In this document: piece by piece, positions 14,532 through 23,902 of the stretch
Position numbering within the stretch: position 1 is the first letter of the stretch
How the letters are laid out: every line of letters starts with the position of its first letter
Assembly (NCBI GenBank): GCA_903877135.1
Contig: CAIRCN010000042.1
Coordinates: 1-64,000, forward strand
Reading direction: 5' to 3'
Source: an uncultured Opitutia bacterium
GTDB lineage: Bacteria; Verrucomicrobiota; Verrucomicrobiia; Opitutales; Opitutaceae
DNA length: 64,000 nt
The notes under the pieces: model-generated
What the model saw: only the letters and a program-made list of their open reading frames with translations
What the model was told of the DNA's origin: nothing
The model's database searches: none
Program-made: the position numbers and the translations under genes

Positions 14532-14569
14532 GAAGCCGAAGCGCCCCGTGCGCTTCGGCTTCTCTTTTT
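14532..14569 (+). terminator. Rho-independent terminator after the M13 peptidase gene
   Basis: GAAGCCGAAGCGC (14532-14544), loop CCCGT and GCGCTTCGGCTTC (14550-14562) form a perfect 13-bp stem followed by TCTTTTT. It is 25 nt after the stop codon and should separate this gene from the RecD2 gene. Confidence 0.9.
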
Positions 14570-14576
14570 CCCATCC

Positions 14577-16847
14577 GTGGCTATTCGTCTGCCACCCGTG
14601 CCTCCCTCGTCACCCAACTCTCCGCCCGACACCCTCACCGGCGTCGTCGAGCGCATCATTTTCTTCAACGCGGAGAATCACTACACCATCGCGGAGTTCC
14701 GGCCCGACCTGCCGCCCCGCGCCCTCGCGAAGGAGCGCACCGAGCCCGTGACCATCGTCGGCCCGCTCCCTGGTGTGGAATGCGGCGAGACGCTCCACCT
14801 CAGCGGCGAATGGACGCGCCACGCCCAGCACGGCGCACAGTTCAAGATCGCCGCGTTCCGCAGCGAACTCCCCGCCAGCGTCTACGGCATCCGCAAATAC
14901 CTCGGCAGCGGCCTCGTGTCCGGCATCGGCAAGGTTTACGCCAACAAGATCGTCGATGCCTTCGGCACCGACACCTTCCGCATCCTCAGCGAGGAATCCG
15001 CTCGCCTGCGCGACGTCGACGGCATCGGCAAAAAGCGCGCCATAGCCATCAAGCAGGCGTGGGACGAGAAACGCACCGAGCGCGAACTTTACATCTTCCT
15101 CCAAACCTACGGCGTCACGCCCGGCCAGTGCGTCAAGCTCGTGAAACACTTCGGCGCGCAGGCGAAGCCGATCCTGATGAACGAGCCCTATCGCGTCGCC
15201 CGCGAGATCGAAGGCATAGGCTTCAAGACCGCCGACCGCATCGCCATCAACCTCGGATTTGCCAACGACGCCCCGCCGCGTCTCGACGCCGGCATCATCT
15301 ACGCCCTCGAGACGCTCCAGGAGGAAGGCCACACCGCCTACCGCGAAGCCGACCTCGTCGCCTATTCCGCGAACCTACTCGAGACCGACTCGAAATTCGT
15401 CGAAGCCCGCATCAACGCTCTCGTCGAGTCCAAGTCCCTCGTCCGCCACCAGCCCGCCGGCGTCGCCAATCCCCTGCCCGGCTCCGCTCTCCTCCAACTC
15501 CCGCACAACGACCGCGCCGAGCGCAAAATCGCCGAAGTCGTCTCCCGCTTAAATCGCGTCGGCAGCGGTCTGCCGCCGATCAAGGCCGCCGCCGCCGTCG
15601 AGTGGGCCGAGAAAAAAGCCGGCTTCGCCTTCGCCGACCTCCAGCGCACCGCCCTGCAAAACGCACTCACCCACAAAGTCACCGTCCTCACCGGCGGTCC
15701 AGGAACTGGCAAGACAACCATCCTCCGCGCGCTCGTGGAAATCCTGAAGGCCAAGCAGGTCCGCGTGCACCTTGCCGCACCCACGGGCCGCGCCGCCCAG
15801 CGCCTCTCTGAAACCACCGGCGGCTTCGCCTCCACGATCCACCGCCTGCTCAAATACGACGCCACCACCGGCGGCTTCGTCGCCAACGAATCCGCGCCGC
15901 TCGCCACCGACTTCCTCGTCGTCGACGAAGCCTCGATGCTCGACGCCCGCCTCGCCTCCGCGCTCCTGCAGGCCGTCCCCGCCCGCGCCCACCTGCTCCT
16001 CGTCGGCGACACCGACCAGCTCCCCAGCGTCGGCGCCGGCAACGTCCTGAAGGATCTCATCGCCACCGACACGGTCCCCGTCACCCGCCTCACCGTCATC
16101 TATCGCCAAAAGGAACTGAGCGGCATCGTCACCACCGCGCACGCCATCAACGAAGGCAACGCCTCGCTGCCTCCCGCTATCGCCGAGGTGGCGGAAATTC
16201 AGGCACGGAACGACCTCACTTTCATCACCGCCACCGACGCCGAGGACTGCGTGCGCAAGGTCGTCCAGCTCGTCACCGAGTTCGTCCCACAAAAACTGAA
16301 GTGGCCCGACCCTGTCGCCGACGTCCAGGTGCTCGCGCCGATGCACAAGGGTGTGGCCGGCGTCGCCAGCCTCAACGTCCAGCTTCAGGCCGCGCTCAAC
16401 GGCCATGCCCGCGGCCTGCGCCTCGGCGCCGCCGAGTTCCGCCCCGGCGACAAGGTCATCCAGCTCCGCAACAACTACGAAAAGAACCTCTTCAACGGCG
16501 ACATCGGTCTCGTGCGCTCGGTGGACGGCGTCGCCGGCACACTCGAGGCGGAGTTCGATGGTGAGCGCCACACCTTCGACCGCGGCGACTTCGGCGACCT
16601 CGCGCTCGCCTACTGCTGCAGCATCCACAAGTCGCAGGGCAGCGAGTATCCCGTCGTCGTCGTGGCGCTGCTGAAGGCGCATTTCATGATGCTCCAGCGG
16701 AATCTCCTCTACACCGCGATTACCCGCGGTCGTAAAAAAGTCTTCCTTGTCGGCGAGCCCGCCGCCTACGCCATGGCCATCCGCAACAGCGAAGCCAAAC
16801 AGCGCATCACCCACCTCCGCGAAAAAATCCTCAACCTCTCCACATGA
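14577..16847 (+). CDS. recD2: RecD2-type ATP-dependent DNA helicase
   Basis: This SF1B 5'-3' helicase of the RecD2 type is not part of RecBCD and is linked to replication-fork and repair roles. It has 756 aa from a GTG start at 14577; a GTG at 14598 is an alternative. The N-terminal region (LTGVVERIIFFNAENHYT) and helix-hairpin-helix segments (about 110-230: GIGKVYANKI, DGIGKKRAIAI, GIGFKTADRIA) are typical. The helicase core has Walker A GGPGTGKTT (about 373-381), Walker B VVDEASMLD (about 451), GDTDQLPSVG, and the motif VI region HKSQGSEY with TAITRGRK. It overlaps the next gene by 4 nt. Confidence 0.95.
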   Translation: MAIRLPPVPPSSPNSPPDTLTGVVERIIFFNAENHYTIAEFRPDLPPRALAKERTEPVTIVGPLPGVECGETLHLSGEWTRHAQHGAQFKIAAFRSELPASVYGIRKYLGSGLVSGIGKVYANKIVDAFGTDTFRILSEESARLRDVDGIGKKRAIAIKQAWDEKRTERELYIFLQTYGVTPGQCVKLVKHFGAQAKPILMNEPYRVAREIEGIGFKTADRIAINLGFANDAPPRLDAGIIYALETLQEEGHTAYREADLVAYSANLLETDSKFVEARINALVESKSLVRHQPAGVANPLPGSALLQLPHNDRAERKIAEVVSRLNRVGSGLPPIKAAAAVEWAEKKAGFAFADLQRTALQNALTHKVTVLTGGPGTGKTTILRALVEILKAKQVRVHLAAPTGRAAQRLSETTGGFASTIHRLLKYDATTGGFVANESAPLATDFLVVDEASMLDARLASALLQAVPARAHLLLVGDTDQLPSVGAGNVLKDLIATDTVPVTRLTVIYRQKELSGIVTTAHAINEGNASLPPAIAEVAEIQARNDLTFITATDAEDCVRKVVQLVTEFVPQKLKWPDPVADVQVLAPMHKGVAGVASLNVQLQAALNGHARGLRLGAAEFRPGDKVIQLRNNYEKNLFNGDIGLVRSVDGVAGTLEAEFDGERHTFDRGDFGDLALAYCCSIHKSQGSEYPVVVVALLKAHFMMLQRNLLYTAITRGRKKVFLVGEPAAYAMAIRNSEAKQRITHLREKILNLST

Positions 16848-17791
16848 AATTGTTACTCCTGCTTGCCATGACATTCTCCCTGCCTCTCCTTTCCGCTGCG
16901 ACCAACCAGACCCGCGATGGGTTTTGGCTCGACCTCGTCGAGGGTGAGGAGGCCACCGACGACGCCGTGCTCGCCGATCTTGCCTCGGCTGGCGTCATCT
17001 ACCTCGGCGAAACTCACACCATCGCCCGGCATCACGCCATCCAACTCCACGTGCTCGAGTCGCTCGCCAGTCGCGGACTACCCCTCGCGCTCTGCCTTGA
17101 GCAACTCGAAGTTCGCGACCAGCCCGCCGTCGACCGCTACAACCACCGCGAAATCGATTACGACACTCTCGTCAAGGACATCGGCTGGGCCAAGAAATGG
17201 ACAAACTACGCCGCTTATCGTCCGCTCTGCGAATTTGCCCGTGAGCACGGCATTCCCCTTCGCGCGCTCAACGCTCCCTCCGAAGTCATCCGCGCCATCA
17301 GCCGCGGAGGCGGTCTGGCCAAGTTGTCCGCCGACCAGCGCGCCATGGTGCCGACGGAAATCGTCACCGACGATCCGGCTTACGAGCACATGATGAACCT
17401 CCAACTTGCCGTGCACATGGCGATGGATCCGGCGAAACTACGCTCCGTCTTCGAGGCGCAAGTCGCCCGCGACGAGACGATGGCCGCCGCCATCGTCGCC
17501 GCCCGCCGCGTCACCACGGCCCCGGACAAATTGCGCACCGCCGTCGTCATCGTCGGTGCCGGCCACCTGCGCCACGGGCTCGGGACGGCGGATCGAGTGC
17601 GCCGCCGCGATCCTGGAATTGTCGAACGCATCGTGCTGATGACCGAGAGCGGCCAACTCGAACTTACCGCGGCAGAGAAAGCTGCGTCTCGCGAAATTAC
17701 CATCACTCACGCCCAACTACGCGAAGTCGGCCGCCCGCCCGGCGACTACTTGCACGTCCTGCCCGTGGCCAACGCGCCCAAAGCCAAATAG
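16844..17791 (+). CDS. ChaN/DUF399 family haem-binding-type lipoprotein or periplasmic protein
   Basis: The 315-aa protein begins with a signal peptide (MKLLLLLAMTFSLPLLSAAT). It carries the Cofac_haem_bdg (ChaN) core: VIYLGETHTIARHH (about 51-64), LPLALCLEQLE, WAKKWTNYAAYRPLCEFARE, IPLRALNAP, and the late GAGHLRHG. ChaN-family proteins bind haem and are often tied to iron acquisition, but the biochemical role is not settled. There is no lipobox cysteine, so it is probably periplasmic. Its start codon overlaps the RecD2 stop (ATGA), though no functional link is obvious. Confidence 0.85.
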   Translation: MKLLLLLAMTFSLPLLSAATNQTRDGFWLDLVEGEEATDDAVLADLASAGVIYLGETHTIARHHAIQLHVLESLASRGLPLALCLEQLEVRDQPAVDRYNHREIDYDTLVKDIGWAKKWTNYAAYRPLCEFAREHGIPLRALNAPSEVIRAISRGGGLAKLSADQRAMVPTEIVTDDPAYEHMMNLQLAVHMAMDPAKLRSVFEAQVARDETMAAAIVAARRVTTAPDKLRTAVVIVGAGHLRHGLGTADRVRRRDPGIVERIVLMTESGQLELTAAEKAASREITITHAQLREVGRPPGDYLHVLPVANAPKAK

Positions 17792-17906
17792 CCAGCGCCG
17801 TTCATCCCGTCCATTGACCGGACCGGCCTATTTTTCGACGGTTCGTCGCTAACGGCTTGGCCCCGCGCCACGCTTCAGCCAAGTTCGCCCTCAAGTTCCC
17901 ACACGC

Positions 17907-19328
17907 ATGAAACAAAAAACCCTGTTCGCTTCCCTCTTCGTCGCAGTTATCGCGGCTGTGGCGCTCCACGCCGCCGATGCGCCCAAATTCGACAGTTATT
18001 CCTACGTCAAGACCGTCGGCGCTATCTCCGAATACACGCTCGATACCAACGGCCTCACCGTCCTCCTGATGCCCGAGCACTCCAGCCCCACGCTCACCTT
18101 CATGGTCACCTACCGCGTCGGCTCGCGCAACGAGGTCACCGGCACTACCGGCTCCACGCACATCCTTGAGCACCTCATGTTCAAGGGCAGCCCGAATTTT
18201 AACGACGCCAAGGGCAACTCCGTCAAACAGTTCCTCGAGGGCATCGGCGGCAACTACAACGCCACCACCTGGCTCGACCGCACCAACTACTACGCCAACA
18301 TCGGCAGCGAGCACCTCGAAGGCTACATGGCCATCGAGGCCGACCGCATGCGCAACCTCTGGCTGCGCGACTCCGACCGGAAACCCGAGATGACCGTCGT
18401 GCGCAACGAATTCGAGCGCGGCGAAAACTCGCCCTTCCAGGCGCTCATCAAGGAAATCTCCCAGGCCGCCTATGTCGCCCACCCCTACCACCACGACACT
18501 ATCGGCTGGCGCAGCGACATCGAGAACGTGCCGATCGAAAAACTGCGGGAGTTCTACAACACCTTTTACTGGCCCAACAACGCCACCGTCTCCATCATCG
18601 GGGATTTCCAGCCTGCGGCCGCAATGGCGCTCGTGAACAAATACTACGGCGCCTACCCGCGCGCCCCGCATCCGATTCCTCAGCTCTACACCACCGAACC
18701 CGCGCAGACCGGGCCTCGCCACGTCACCGTCAAGCGCGCCGGCCAGCTCGGCGTCGTCGCCGTCGCCCACAAGATCCCGCCGGGCACGCACGCCGACTTT
18801 GCCGCCATCTCCGTGCTCAGTTCCATCCTCGCCGACGGCAAGAACAGCCGGCTCTACCACGCGCTCACCGACAAAAACCTCACCACCGGCGTGCAGAACG
18901 TCGCCTTCTTCAACCACGACCCGTCGCTCCACTTCCTCTTCGCTCCTCTCGCGCCCGGCGCCACGCACGAGCAGGTCGAGAAAATTATCTTCGAGGAAAT
19001 CGAGAAAGTGAAACAGGACGGCGTCACCGACACCGAGGTGCAGGCCGCCGTCGCCAAATCGCTCGCCGATTCCGCCTACCAGCGCGACGGTTCCTTCGCC
19101 ATCGCCGGCAACCTCAACGAGTGCATCGCCGCCGGCGATTGGACGCTCTTCTACAGCGTCGAGGAAGCCACGAAGAAAGTCACCGCGGCCGACGTGAAGC
19201 GTGTCGCCAACGAATACTTCGGCGCCGACCATAGCACCGCCGGTTGGTTCGTCCCCACCGCATCCGCACATCCATCGATGGCAAAGGCCGCCGCCCCGAA
19301 ACCGGCCGCTCAACCCGGCGCGAAATAA
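17907..19328 (+). CDS. M16 family zinc peptidase, catalytic subunit type
   Basis: The 473-aa protein has a signal peptide (MKQKTLFASLFVAVIAAVALHAAD). The inverted zinc motif HILEH (His85, Glu88, His89) is in the first half, followed by GSPNFNDAKGNSVKQFLEGIGGNYNATT. The downstream Glu ligand region is present. The overall two-domain layout matches the processing peptidase beta-type. The C-terminus ends in an Ala/Pro/Lys tail. It is followed after 19 nt by a second M16 protein lacking the motif, so the two probably form a periplasmic heterodimer that degrades peptides. Confidence 0.93.
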   Translation: MKQKTLFASLFVAVIAAVALHAADAPKFDSYSYVKTVGAISEYTLDTNGLTVLLMPEHSSPTLTFMVTYRVGSRNEVTGTTGSTHILEHLMFKGSPNFNDAKGNSVKQFLEGIGGNYNATTWLDRTNYYANIGSEHLEGYMAIEADRMRNLWLRDSDRKPEMTVVRNEFERGENSPFQALIKEISQAAYVAHPYHHDTIGWRSDIENVPIEKLREFYNTFYWPNNATVSIIGDFQPAAAMALVNKYYGAYPRAPHPIPQLYTTEPAQTGPRHVTVKRAGQLGVVAVAHKIPPGTHADFAAISVLSSILADGKNSRLYHALTDKNLTTGVQNVAFFNHDPSLHFLFAPLAPGATHEQVEKIIFEEIEKVKQDGVTDTEVQAAVAKSLADSAYQRDGSFAIAGNLNECIAAGDWTLFYSVEEATKKVTAADVKRVANEYFGADHSTAGWFVPTASAHPSMAKAAAPKPAAQPGAK

Positions 19329-19347
19329 GCCTCAACTCTTCATCCCC

Positions 19348-20691
19348 ATGAAACACCTTACTCTTCTGACCTCCGTTCTTGGCCTTCTGACCACGGTGCT
19401 CACCGCGCAGATCGCCAGCCATGTCGTGCGCACCAAAATCGCCGGCCTCGACGTCATCGCCTACCCAACCGGCGTGAAAGACGTCGTCACGTTCCACGGC
19501 TCGCTGCCCGCGGGCGACGCCTTCGCCGGCGACGACAACCCCGCCATCCCCTCGCTCGTTGGCATGATGCTCGACCAAGGCACGACCAAGCAGGACAAGT
19601 TCGCCATCGCGCAAAAACTTGAGAGCGTGGGCGCCACGATCAGCTTCAGTGTCGACACGCAGACCGCGGGCATCAGCGCCAAGTGCCTGAAAAAGGACGT
19701 GCCGCTGGTCGCCGGCCTCATCGCCGAGCAACTGCGCTCGCCAGCGTTTTCTCCCGAGGAATTTGCCAAGGTGAAGAAACAGTTTGTCGGCGGACTGAAA
19801 CGCCGGCTCGAAAACACCGACTTCCGGGCAGGCGACCAGTTCACCCGCGCCGTCTATCCCGTCGGCCACCCGAACCGGCAACCTACGCCTGAGGACCTGA
19901 TCGCCGCCGCCGAGAGCGCCAAGCTCGAGGACGCGAAGGCGTTTCACGCGAAATACTACGGCCCCGCGCATTTCACGCTCGTCGCCGTCGGCGACCTCGA
20001 CGTGCCGCAGTTGCAGGCCGCGCTCGGCACATCCTTCACCGGCTGGACCGGCGGCACCGATGTCATTCATCCCGCCAAGGCCATCGCCACCGATGCACCC
20101 AAGGATCAAAACGTCTTCATGGCCGACAAGACCAGCGTATCCGTAATCCTTGGCCAATCGAGCGGCCTGCGTTACAGCGACCCCGATTATCAAGCTCTGA
20201 AGGTCGGCACCGCGATCCTCGGCAGCGGCTTTACCGGCCGCCTGATGGCCAATGTGCGCGATAAGGAAGGCCTCACCTACGGCATCGGCTCGCGCATGGG
20301 CAACGACACCTTCAGCGACGGCGACTGGCGCATCTCGTCCACTTTCGCCCCAGCGCTCCTCGAAAAGGGCATCGCCTCCGCGAAACGCCAGCTCACGCTC
20401 TGGCGCAACCAAGGCGTGACCGACGCCGAACTTGCCAAACGCAAGGGCGACCTCGTCGGCTCCTTCAAAGTCGGCCTCGCCACGACCGACGGCATGGCCG
20501 GCGCGCTGCTCGCCGCTGTCAACCGCGGCCTCGACGTCACCTGGCTCGACGAATACCCGAAGAAAATCGAGTCGCTCACGACCGTCGAGGTGAACGCCGC
20601 GATCAGGAAATACGTGAAGCCGGAAACGATGTTCTTGATCAAGGCCGGCACGGTCCCCGGCGGCGCTGCCCCGACCCCGGCGAAAAACTGA
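19348..20691 (+). CDS. M16 family protein, non-catalytic partner subunit
   Basis: I chose ATG 19348, which opens a signal peptide (MKHLTLLTSVLGLLTTVLTAQ); the open frame upstream overlaps the previous gene. The protein is 447 aa. The fold is M16-like (FHAKYYGPAHFTLVAVGDLDVP, the Arg/Tyr region GLTYGIGSRM) but the HxxEH zinc motif is replaced near LVGMMLDQG. This is typical of the partner that binds substrate beside an active M16 subunit. The leader contains CTCAACTCT 9-17 nt before the start and no Shine-Dalgarno sequence. Confidence 0.92.
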   Translation: MKHLTLLTSVLGLLTTVLTAQIASHVVRTKIAGLDVIAYPTGVKDVVTFHGSLPAGDAFAGDDNPAIPSLVGMMLDQGTTKQDKFAIAQKLESVGATISFSVDTQTAGISAKCLKKDVPLVAGLIAEQLRSPAFSPEEFAKVKKQFVGGLKRRLENTDFRAGDQFTRAVYPVGHPNRQPTPEDLIAAAESAKLEDAKAFHAKYYGPAHFTLVAVGDLDVPQLQAALGTSFTGWTGGTDVIHPAKAIATDAPKDQNVFMADKTSVSVILGQSSGLRYSDPDYQALKVGTAILGSGFTGRLMANVRDKEGLTYGIGSRMGNDTFSDGDWRISSTFAPALLEKGIASAKRQLTLWRNQGVTDAELAKRKGDLVGSFKVGLATTDGMAGALLAAVNRGLDVTWLDEYPKKIESLTTVEVNAAIRKYVKPETMFLIKAGTVPGGAAPTPAKN

Positions 20692-20799
20692 GCCGCGCCC
20701 GCGCCTCCTCCCCACGCCCGGCACCCCGCATGACGGGTGTTTCCTGCCGGCGATCCTCGCTCGACGTGTCACGGTTTCGCCGTTAGGCAAAATGAAGTC

Positions 20800-21087
20800 A
20801 TGAAGCACGTCGATCTCGCACCGCTGTGGCATGTCCTCCGGCCGCTACTCACCGAGCACGGTTTTCTGACCATCATCTGCGGGTTTCTCGTGGTGATGAT
20901 GACGCTCAGCTTCTACCGCTTCCTGCGCAGCATCAATCCGGCGCTCGTGGGCTTTGTGCTCCTGCTCGTGGTCTTTATCCTCGTGCTGCACTGGTCGCAA
21001 ACACGCACAGAGCCCGCGCTGCTGAAGCCCGCGATGGACTGGGTCGTGCGCTACATGCCCTCCGCCGCCCCAGTTTACCAACACTGA
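20800..21087 (+). CDS. Small membrane protein, unknown function
   Basis: I do not recognise this 95-aa protein. The ATG at 20800 (MKHVDLAPLWHVL) is preferred over an upstream start at 20737 that adds Cys/Pro-rich residues of no coding character. Two hydrophobic segments lie near residues 23-38 (GFLTIICGFLVVMMTL) and 48-63 (ALVGFVLLLVVFILVL), separated by a short basic loop (YRFLRSI). It stands alone between the M16 pair and the convergent engB. Confidence 0.6.
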   Translation: MKHVDLAPLWHVLRPLLTEHGFLTIICGFLVVMMTLSFYRFLRSINPALVGFVLLLVVFILVLHWSQTRTEPALLKPAMDWVVRYMPSAAPVYQH

Positions 21088-21171
21088 CAGCTCTCGCCAG
21101 GTGGCCGCCACGGCGCAAGCGAACGCTTTGGAGACAACGTGCTCCCCATTCGTCAGGCGTCGGCACGCGGC

Positions 21172-21777
21172 TCAGCCGCCAGTCCGCGTCCCGAGCTTGA
21201 GCGCGATATGCGCAAGAATGTCGGAACGGCCGGCCCGGGTTTTCACGGAGCTGACGAAGATCACGGGCGGCTCTGTCCGCCAGGCAGTCAGTGCGGTCTT
21301 GAAGGTCCGGATGCCGGCCTCGGTCTTGGCGGCTGACTGCTTGTCGGCCTTGGTGAAGATGAGCGCGTAGGGCACCGTGCAGCCTTCCAGCCAGCGCAGA
21401 AACTCGAGGTCGATCGGTTGGGGCGGCAAGCGCGAGTCGATGAGCACGAAGACGCCGCGCAGGTTGCGCCGCCCAGCGAGAAAGTCCGCCACGGCCTCGG
21501 CGAACTCCAACCGGCGCTGCTTGCCGATCTCCGCATATCCGTAGCCCGGCAGATCCACGAGGCTCCAGGCGCCGTTGATGACGAAAAAATTAATGAGCTT
21601 CGTCTTGCCAGGCGTGTCGGAGACCTTCGCGAGCTCACGGCGCTCGGTGAGCAGGTTGATAAGCGAGGACTTGCCGACATTCGACCGCCCGATGAAGGCA
21701 AACTCGGGCAACGCCCAGGTCGGGCACGCCCGCAAGTCCGGGGCGCTCACCTCGAATTCGGCAGACTTGATTTTCAT
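21172..21777 (-). CDS. engB: Ribosome biogenesis GTPase EngB (YsxC/YihA)
   Basis: This essential TrmE-Era-EngA-EngB-Septin family GTPase assists 50S subunit assembly. The start at 21777 (MKIKSAEFEVSAPDL) is chosen because upstream in-frame residues are Pro/His-rich and non-homologous; the result is 201 aa, the usual size. G motifs: GRSNVGKSS (G1), a TPGKT switch, DLPGYGYA (G3), FTKADK (G4) and the SSVK region (G5). It is convergent with the small membrane protein gene. Confidence 0.95.
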   Translation of the reverse strand: MKIKSAEFEVSAPDLRACPTWALPEFAFIGRSNVGKSSLINLLTERRELAKVSDTPGKTKLINFFVINGAWSLVDLPGYGYAEIGKQRRLEFAEAVADFLAGRRNLRGVFVLIDSRLPPQPIDLEFLRWLEGCTVPYALIFTKADKQSAAKTEAGIRTFKTALTAWRTEPPVIFVSSVKTRAGRSDILAHIALKLGTRTGG

Positions 21778-21934
21778 GGACGGGTGAGGCCGGTGGGCCA
21801 GGCAGTCATCCGGCGGCAGCGGAGAGTGGGTCGGAGCGTTGGGCATCAGTGGAGGGCAGATCAAACACAGATGCGGCCCCGCGGCGACTGTTCGTTTTTC
21901 GCCGCTAGCGCAGCGCCCCGCACGACTGCCACTC

Positions 21935-22852
21935 TTATGACCAGACGAAGATTTCTGGATCGTTTGGTGAATACCCGATGAACACCGCCAGCACGATCCG
22001 CGGCGAATTTCCCTGCAGGGCGGGCACCTCGTGGATGCACCGGGTGTTGAAGAAATAGAGATCGCCGGGGTTCAGCCCCACCGGACAGCAGCCGAGGTTG
22101 CGCTCCGCGGCGTAGGAGTGGAACGAACCGGCGGCGAGTCGGGGTCGCACCTCCGGCGTCCACAGGCAGCGGTGCACGATGGTCTGCGAGCTCCCCTCCG
22201 GCGCGTCGTTTTGCAGGCAGAGGATGCCAGCGAACTGGTGGTCAAAGCGCGAGACGGCGTAGTTGAGCCGTTGTTCGCGGATCCGCACGCTGTCGAAATG
22301 CGGCGCATAGGCGTGATCGCCGTAATGAATCCGAAAAATGGCCGGGCCGTAGCGCCGCCCGTCCGGCTCCCGCGCGGTCAACACCTGCTTGCCGCCCGCC
22401 AGGGCCGAGAGGGACTGATACATCGTGTCCACGGGATTTTGGAATCCATCGAACAAGGTCGAGAACAAGGCGTGCGTGCCCGCGGCGTGCTGCAGGAAAG
22501 CCTCCTGGTCGCCGCCCCGGTTGCCCAGGCTGGTGCCGATGTCGATCCGTTTTCGCGGCTCGCCGGCCAACGCGGGGGCGGCGGGATCGGGCATCAACGC
22601 ATGGCTGACCAAACGCCGGATGAGCCCCGCCGCGTCCGCGGGCGGATAGGCGCCCCGCAGAATGATGGCCGGGATGTCGGCCGCGGCAAGGGCTTGCAGG
22701 GGATCGGGCTGCTGCGCGAGCGCAGAGGGGACGTCTGGCCCGGCGGGTTGCCACGTGGGGTCGGTGCGCGGCGGTTGCGCGCGGCGATCGGTCATCACCG
22801 CCGCGCGGTCTGGTTCAGGCTCGACAGCTTTCCAAGTGGGATCCGGGTTCAT
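21935..22852 (-). CDS. 2OG-Fe(II) oxygenase superfamily-like protein
   Basis: The 305-aa protein (start 22852; a later Met at residue 20 is an alternative) has a C-terminal half with jelly-roll dioxygenase features. The iron motif HFD lies in YAPHFDSVR, the distal His in RCIHEVP, and the 2-oxoglutarate-binding Arg in PRIVLAVF, in the right order and spacing. The N-terminal 70 residues are Pro-rich, contain DPTW twice and look disordered. Substrate is unknown. The neighbours (EngB, DUF1638) give no functional hint. Confidence 0.65.
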   Translation of the reverse strand: MNPDPTWKAVEPEPDRAAVMTDRRAQPPRTDPTWQPAGPDVPSALAQQPDPLQALAAADIPAIILRGAYPPADAAGLIRRLVSHALMPDPAAPALAGEPRKRIDIGTSLGNRGGDQEAFLQHAAGTHALFSTLFDGFQNPVDTMYQSLSALAGGKQVLTAREPDGRRYGPAIFRIHYGDHAYAPHFDSVRIREQRLNYAVSRFDHQFAGILCLQNDAPEGSSQTIVHRCLWTPEVRPRLAAGSFHSYAAERNLGCCPVGLNPGDLYFFNTRCIHEVPALQGNSPRIVLAVFIGYSPNDPEIFVWS

Positions 22853-22995
22853 GCAGCAACGGTTCGAGCGTGGTGAAACAAAGGGTGCCGGTGGTCTGGT
22901 TCGACCGGCGCCGGGTGGCAAGAGTAGAGGCGATGAGAGGCGAGAGGCCGGAGGCTAGAGGACGGAGAACGAAGGGCCGGCGATCCTCGTGCGGT

Positions 22996-23730
22996 TCACG
23001 CGGGAGGCGGAGCGACCGCTTCGACGACGGTGTCGGCGGCCGTGAGCCGGATGAGATGGTGCGGCGGGACGACGAGGAAGCGGCTCTCATCCCAAGGACC
23101 GGCGAGCAGGTCGTGCAGGAGGGAGGCATCGCCGTTCACCTCGTCGAAAGACCAGCCGAGACAGTCGGCGCAACGGCGGGTGTAGGCGATATCCCGTGCG
23201 GTGTCGCCCACGCCAAGGTCGACGTAGGTGGCGCGGCTGTAATTCGCGAGCCCTTCCCGGTCCATCTCCACCAGGTATTCGATATCGTCGGCGTCGAATT
23301 TTCCGGCATAGGCCGCGCGCTGGTAGGCGGCGCGATCGGGGCCCGGCTGCGTGCCGGTCTTGATCCAGCCGGGCGTATACCAGTAGGTGCCGGGATGCTC
23401 GAGGACGTAGGCGGCGTAGCGTTCCTTGCTGCCGAGAAAGAGGGTCACGCAATCGTGGGCCCGGGCCAAGACCAGCGGGCAGCGTGCGTGGCGCAGGTTT
23501 TCCACGCCGCGGCTGCACAACCCGTAGACCAACGCGATGGCCTCGATGTGCGGCAGCGCCTCGGCCCGGTCGATCGCGGTCTGCAATTCGCGCTGGAGCC
23601 GCGTGGGCTCCTTATGCAGGCCCTGCGGGAGCATGATGAGCTCGCGCACATGGGGCAGCGCGCGGGCGAAGTGCCGCGTCTCGTCCTCCAGCACGTCGCA
23701 CGCGATCACAGCAAGGTTGGGCGTCGTCAT
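22996..23730 (-). CDS. DUF1638 family protein
   Basis: The 244-aa protein has the DUF1638 pattern: an N-terminal ACDVLEDE, ELIMLPQGLHKEPTRL, LVYGLCSRGVENL, LARAHDCVTLFLGS, then GTYWYTPGWI and a late Cys region (RRCADCLGW). The conserved Cys and His suggest metal or corrinoid binding. In other genomes the family occurs beside corrinoid-dependent methyltransferase genes, but none is present here. Function is unknown. It is preceded by a 16-bp perfect palindrome (23777-23792). Confidence 0.75.
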   Translation of the reverse strand: MTTPNLAVIACDVLEDETRHFARALPHVRELIMLPQGLHKEPTRLQRELQTAIDRAEALPHIEAIALVYGLCSRGVENLRHARCPLVLARAHDCVTLFLGSKERYAAYVLEHPGTYWYTPGWIKTGTQPGPDRAAYQRAAYAGKFDADDIEYLVEMDREGLANYSRATYVDLGVGDTARDIAYTRRCADCLGWSFDEVNGDASLLHDLLAGPWDESRFLVVPPHHLIRLTAADTVVEAVAPPPA

Positions 23731-23776
23731 CGGCGGTGAGAAAAATCAATGCGGTGCCCAATAGACAAGCGTGGCC

Positions 23777-23792
23777 GGTCGCGATCGCGACC
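23777..23792. repeat. Perfect 16-bp palindrome upstream of the DUF1638 gene
   Basis: GGTCGCGATCGCGACC lies 47-62 nt before the DUF1638 start codon and beyond the stop of the upstream gene. It could be an operator for a dimeric regulator. Its core GCGATCGC is a short palindrome that also occurs by over-representation in some genomes. Confidence 0.4.
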
Positions 23793-23902
23793 AACCCAAC
23801 GGGGCGCGCCGCCGCGTCATGTTCTTCCCGCGAGCCTCAGGGGAGAAGGGCATAGGCACAACAGGCGCGGACGGACGGGATTGGGATCCGGGCCGGGGAG
23901 AC

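Noticed and set aside
20692-20799. Possible terminator after the M16 pair (ACCCCG..CGGGTGTTT)
   Set aside because: The stem is only about 5 bp with a mismatch and only three T residues follow.
22031-22876. Plus-strand 281-codon open frame opposite the 2OG-Fe(II) oxygenase-like gene
   Set aside because: The minus-strand protein has ordered iron and 2-oxoglutarate motifs; the plus frame has none.
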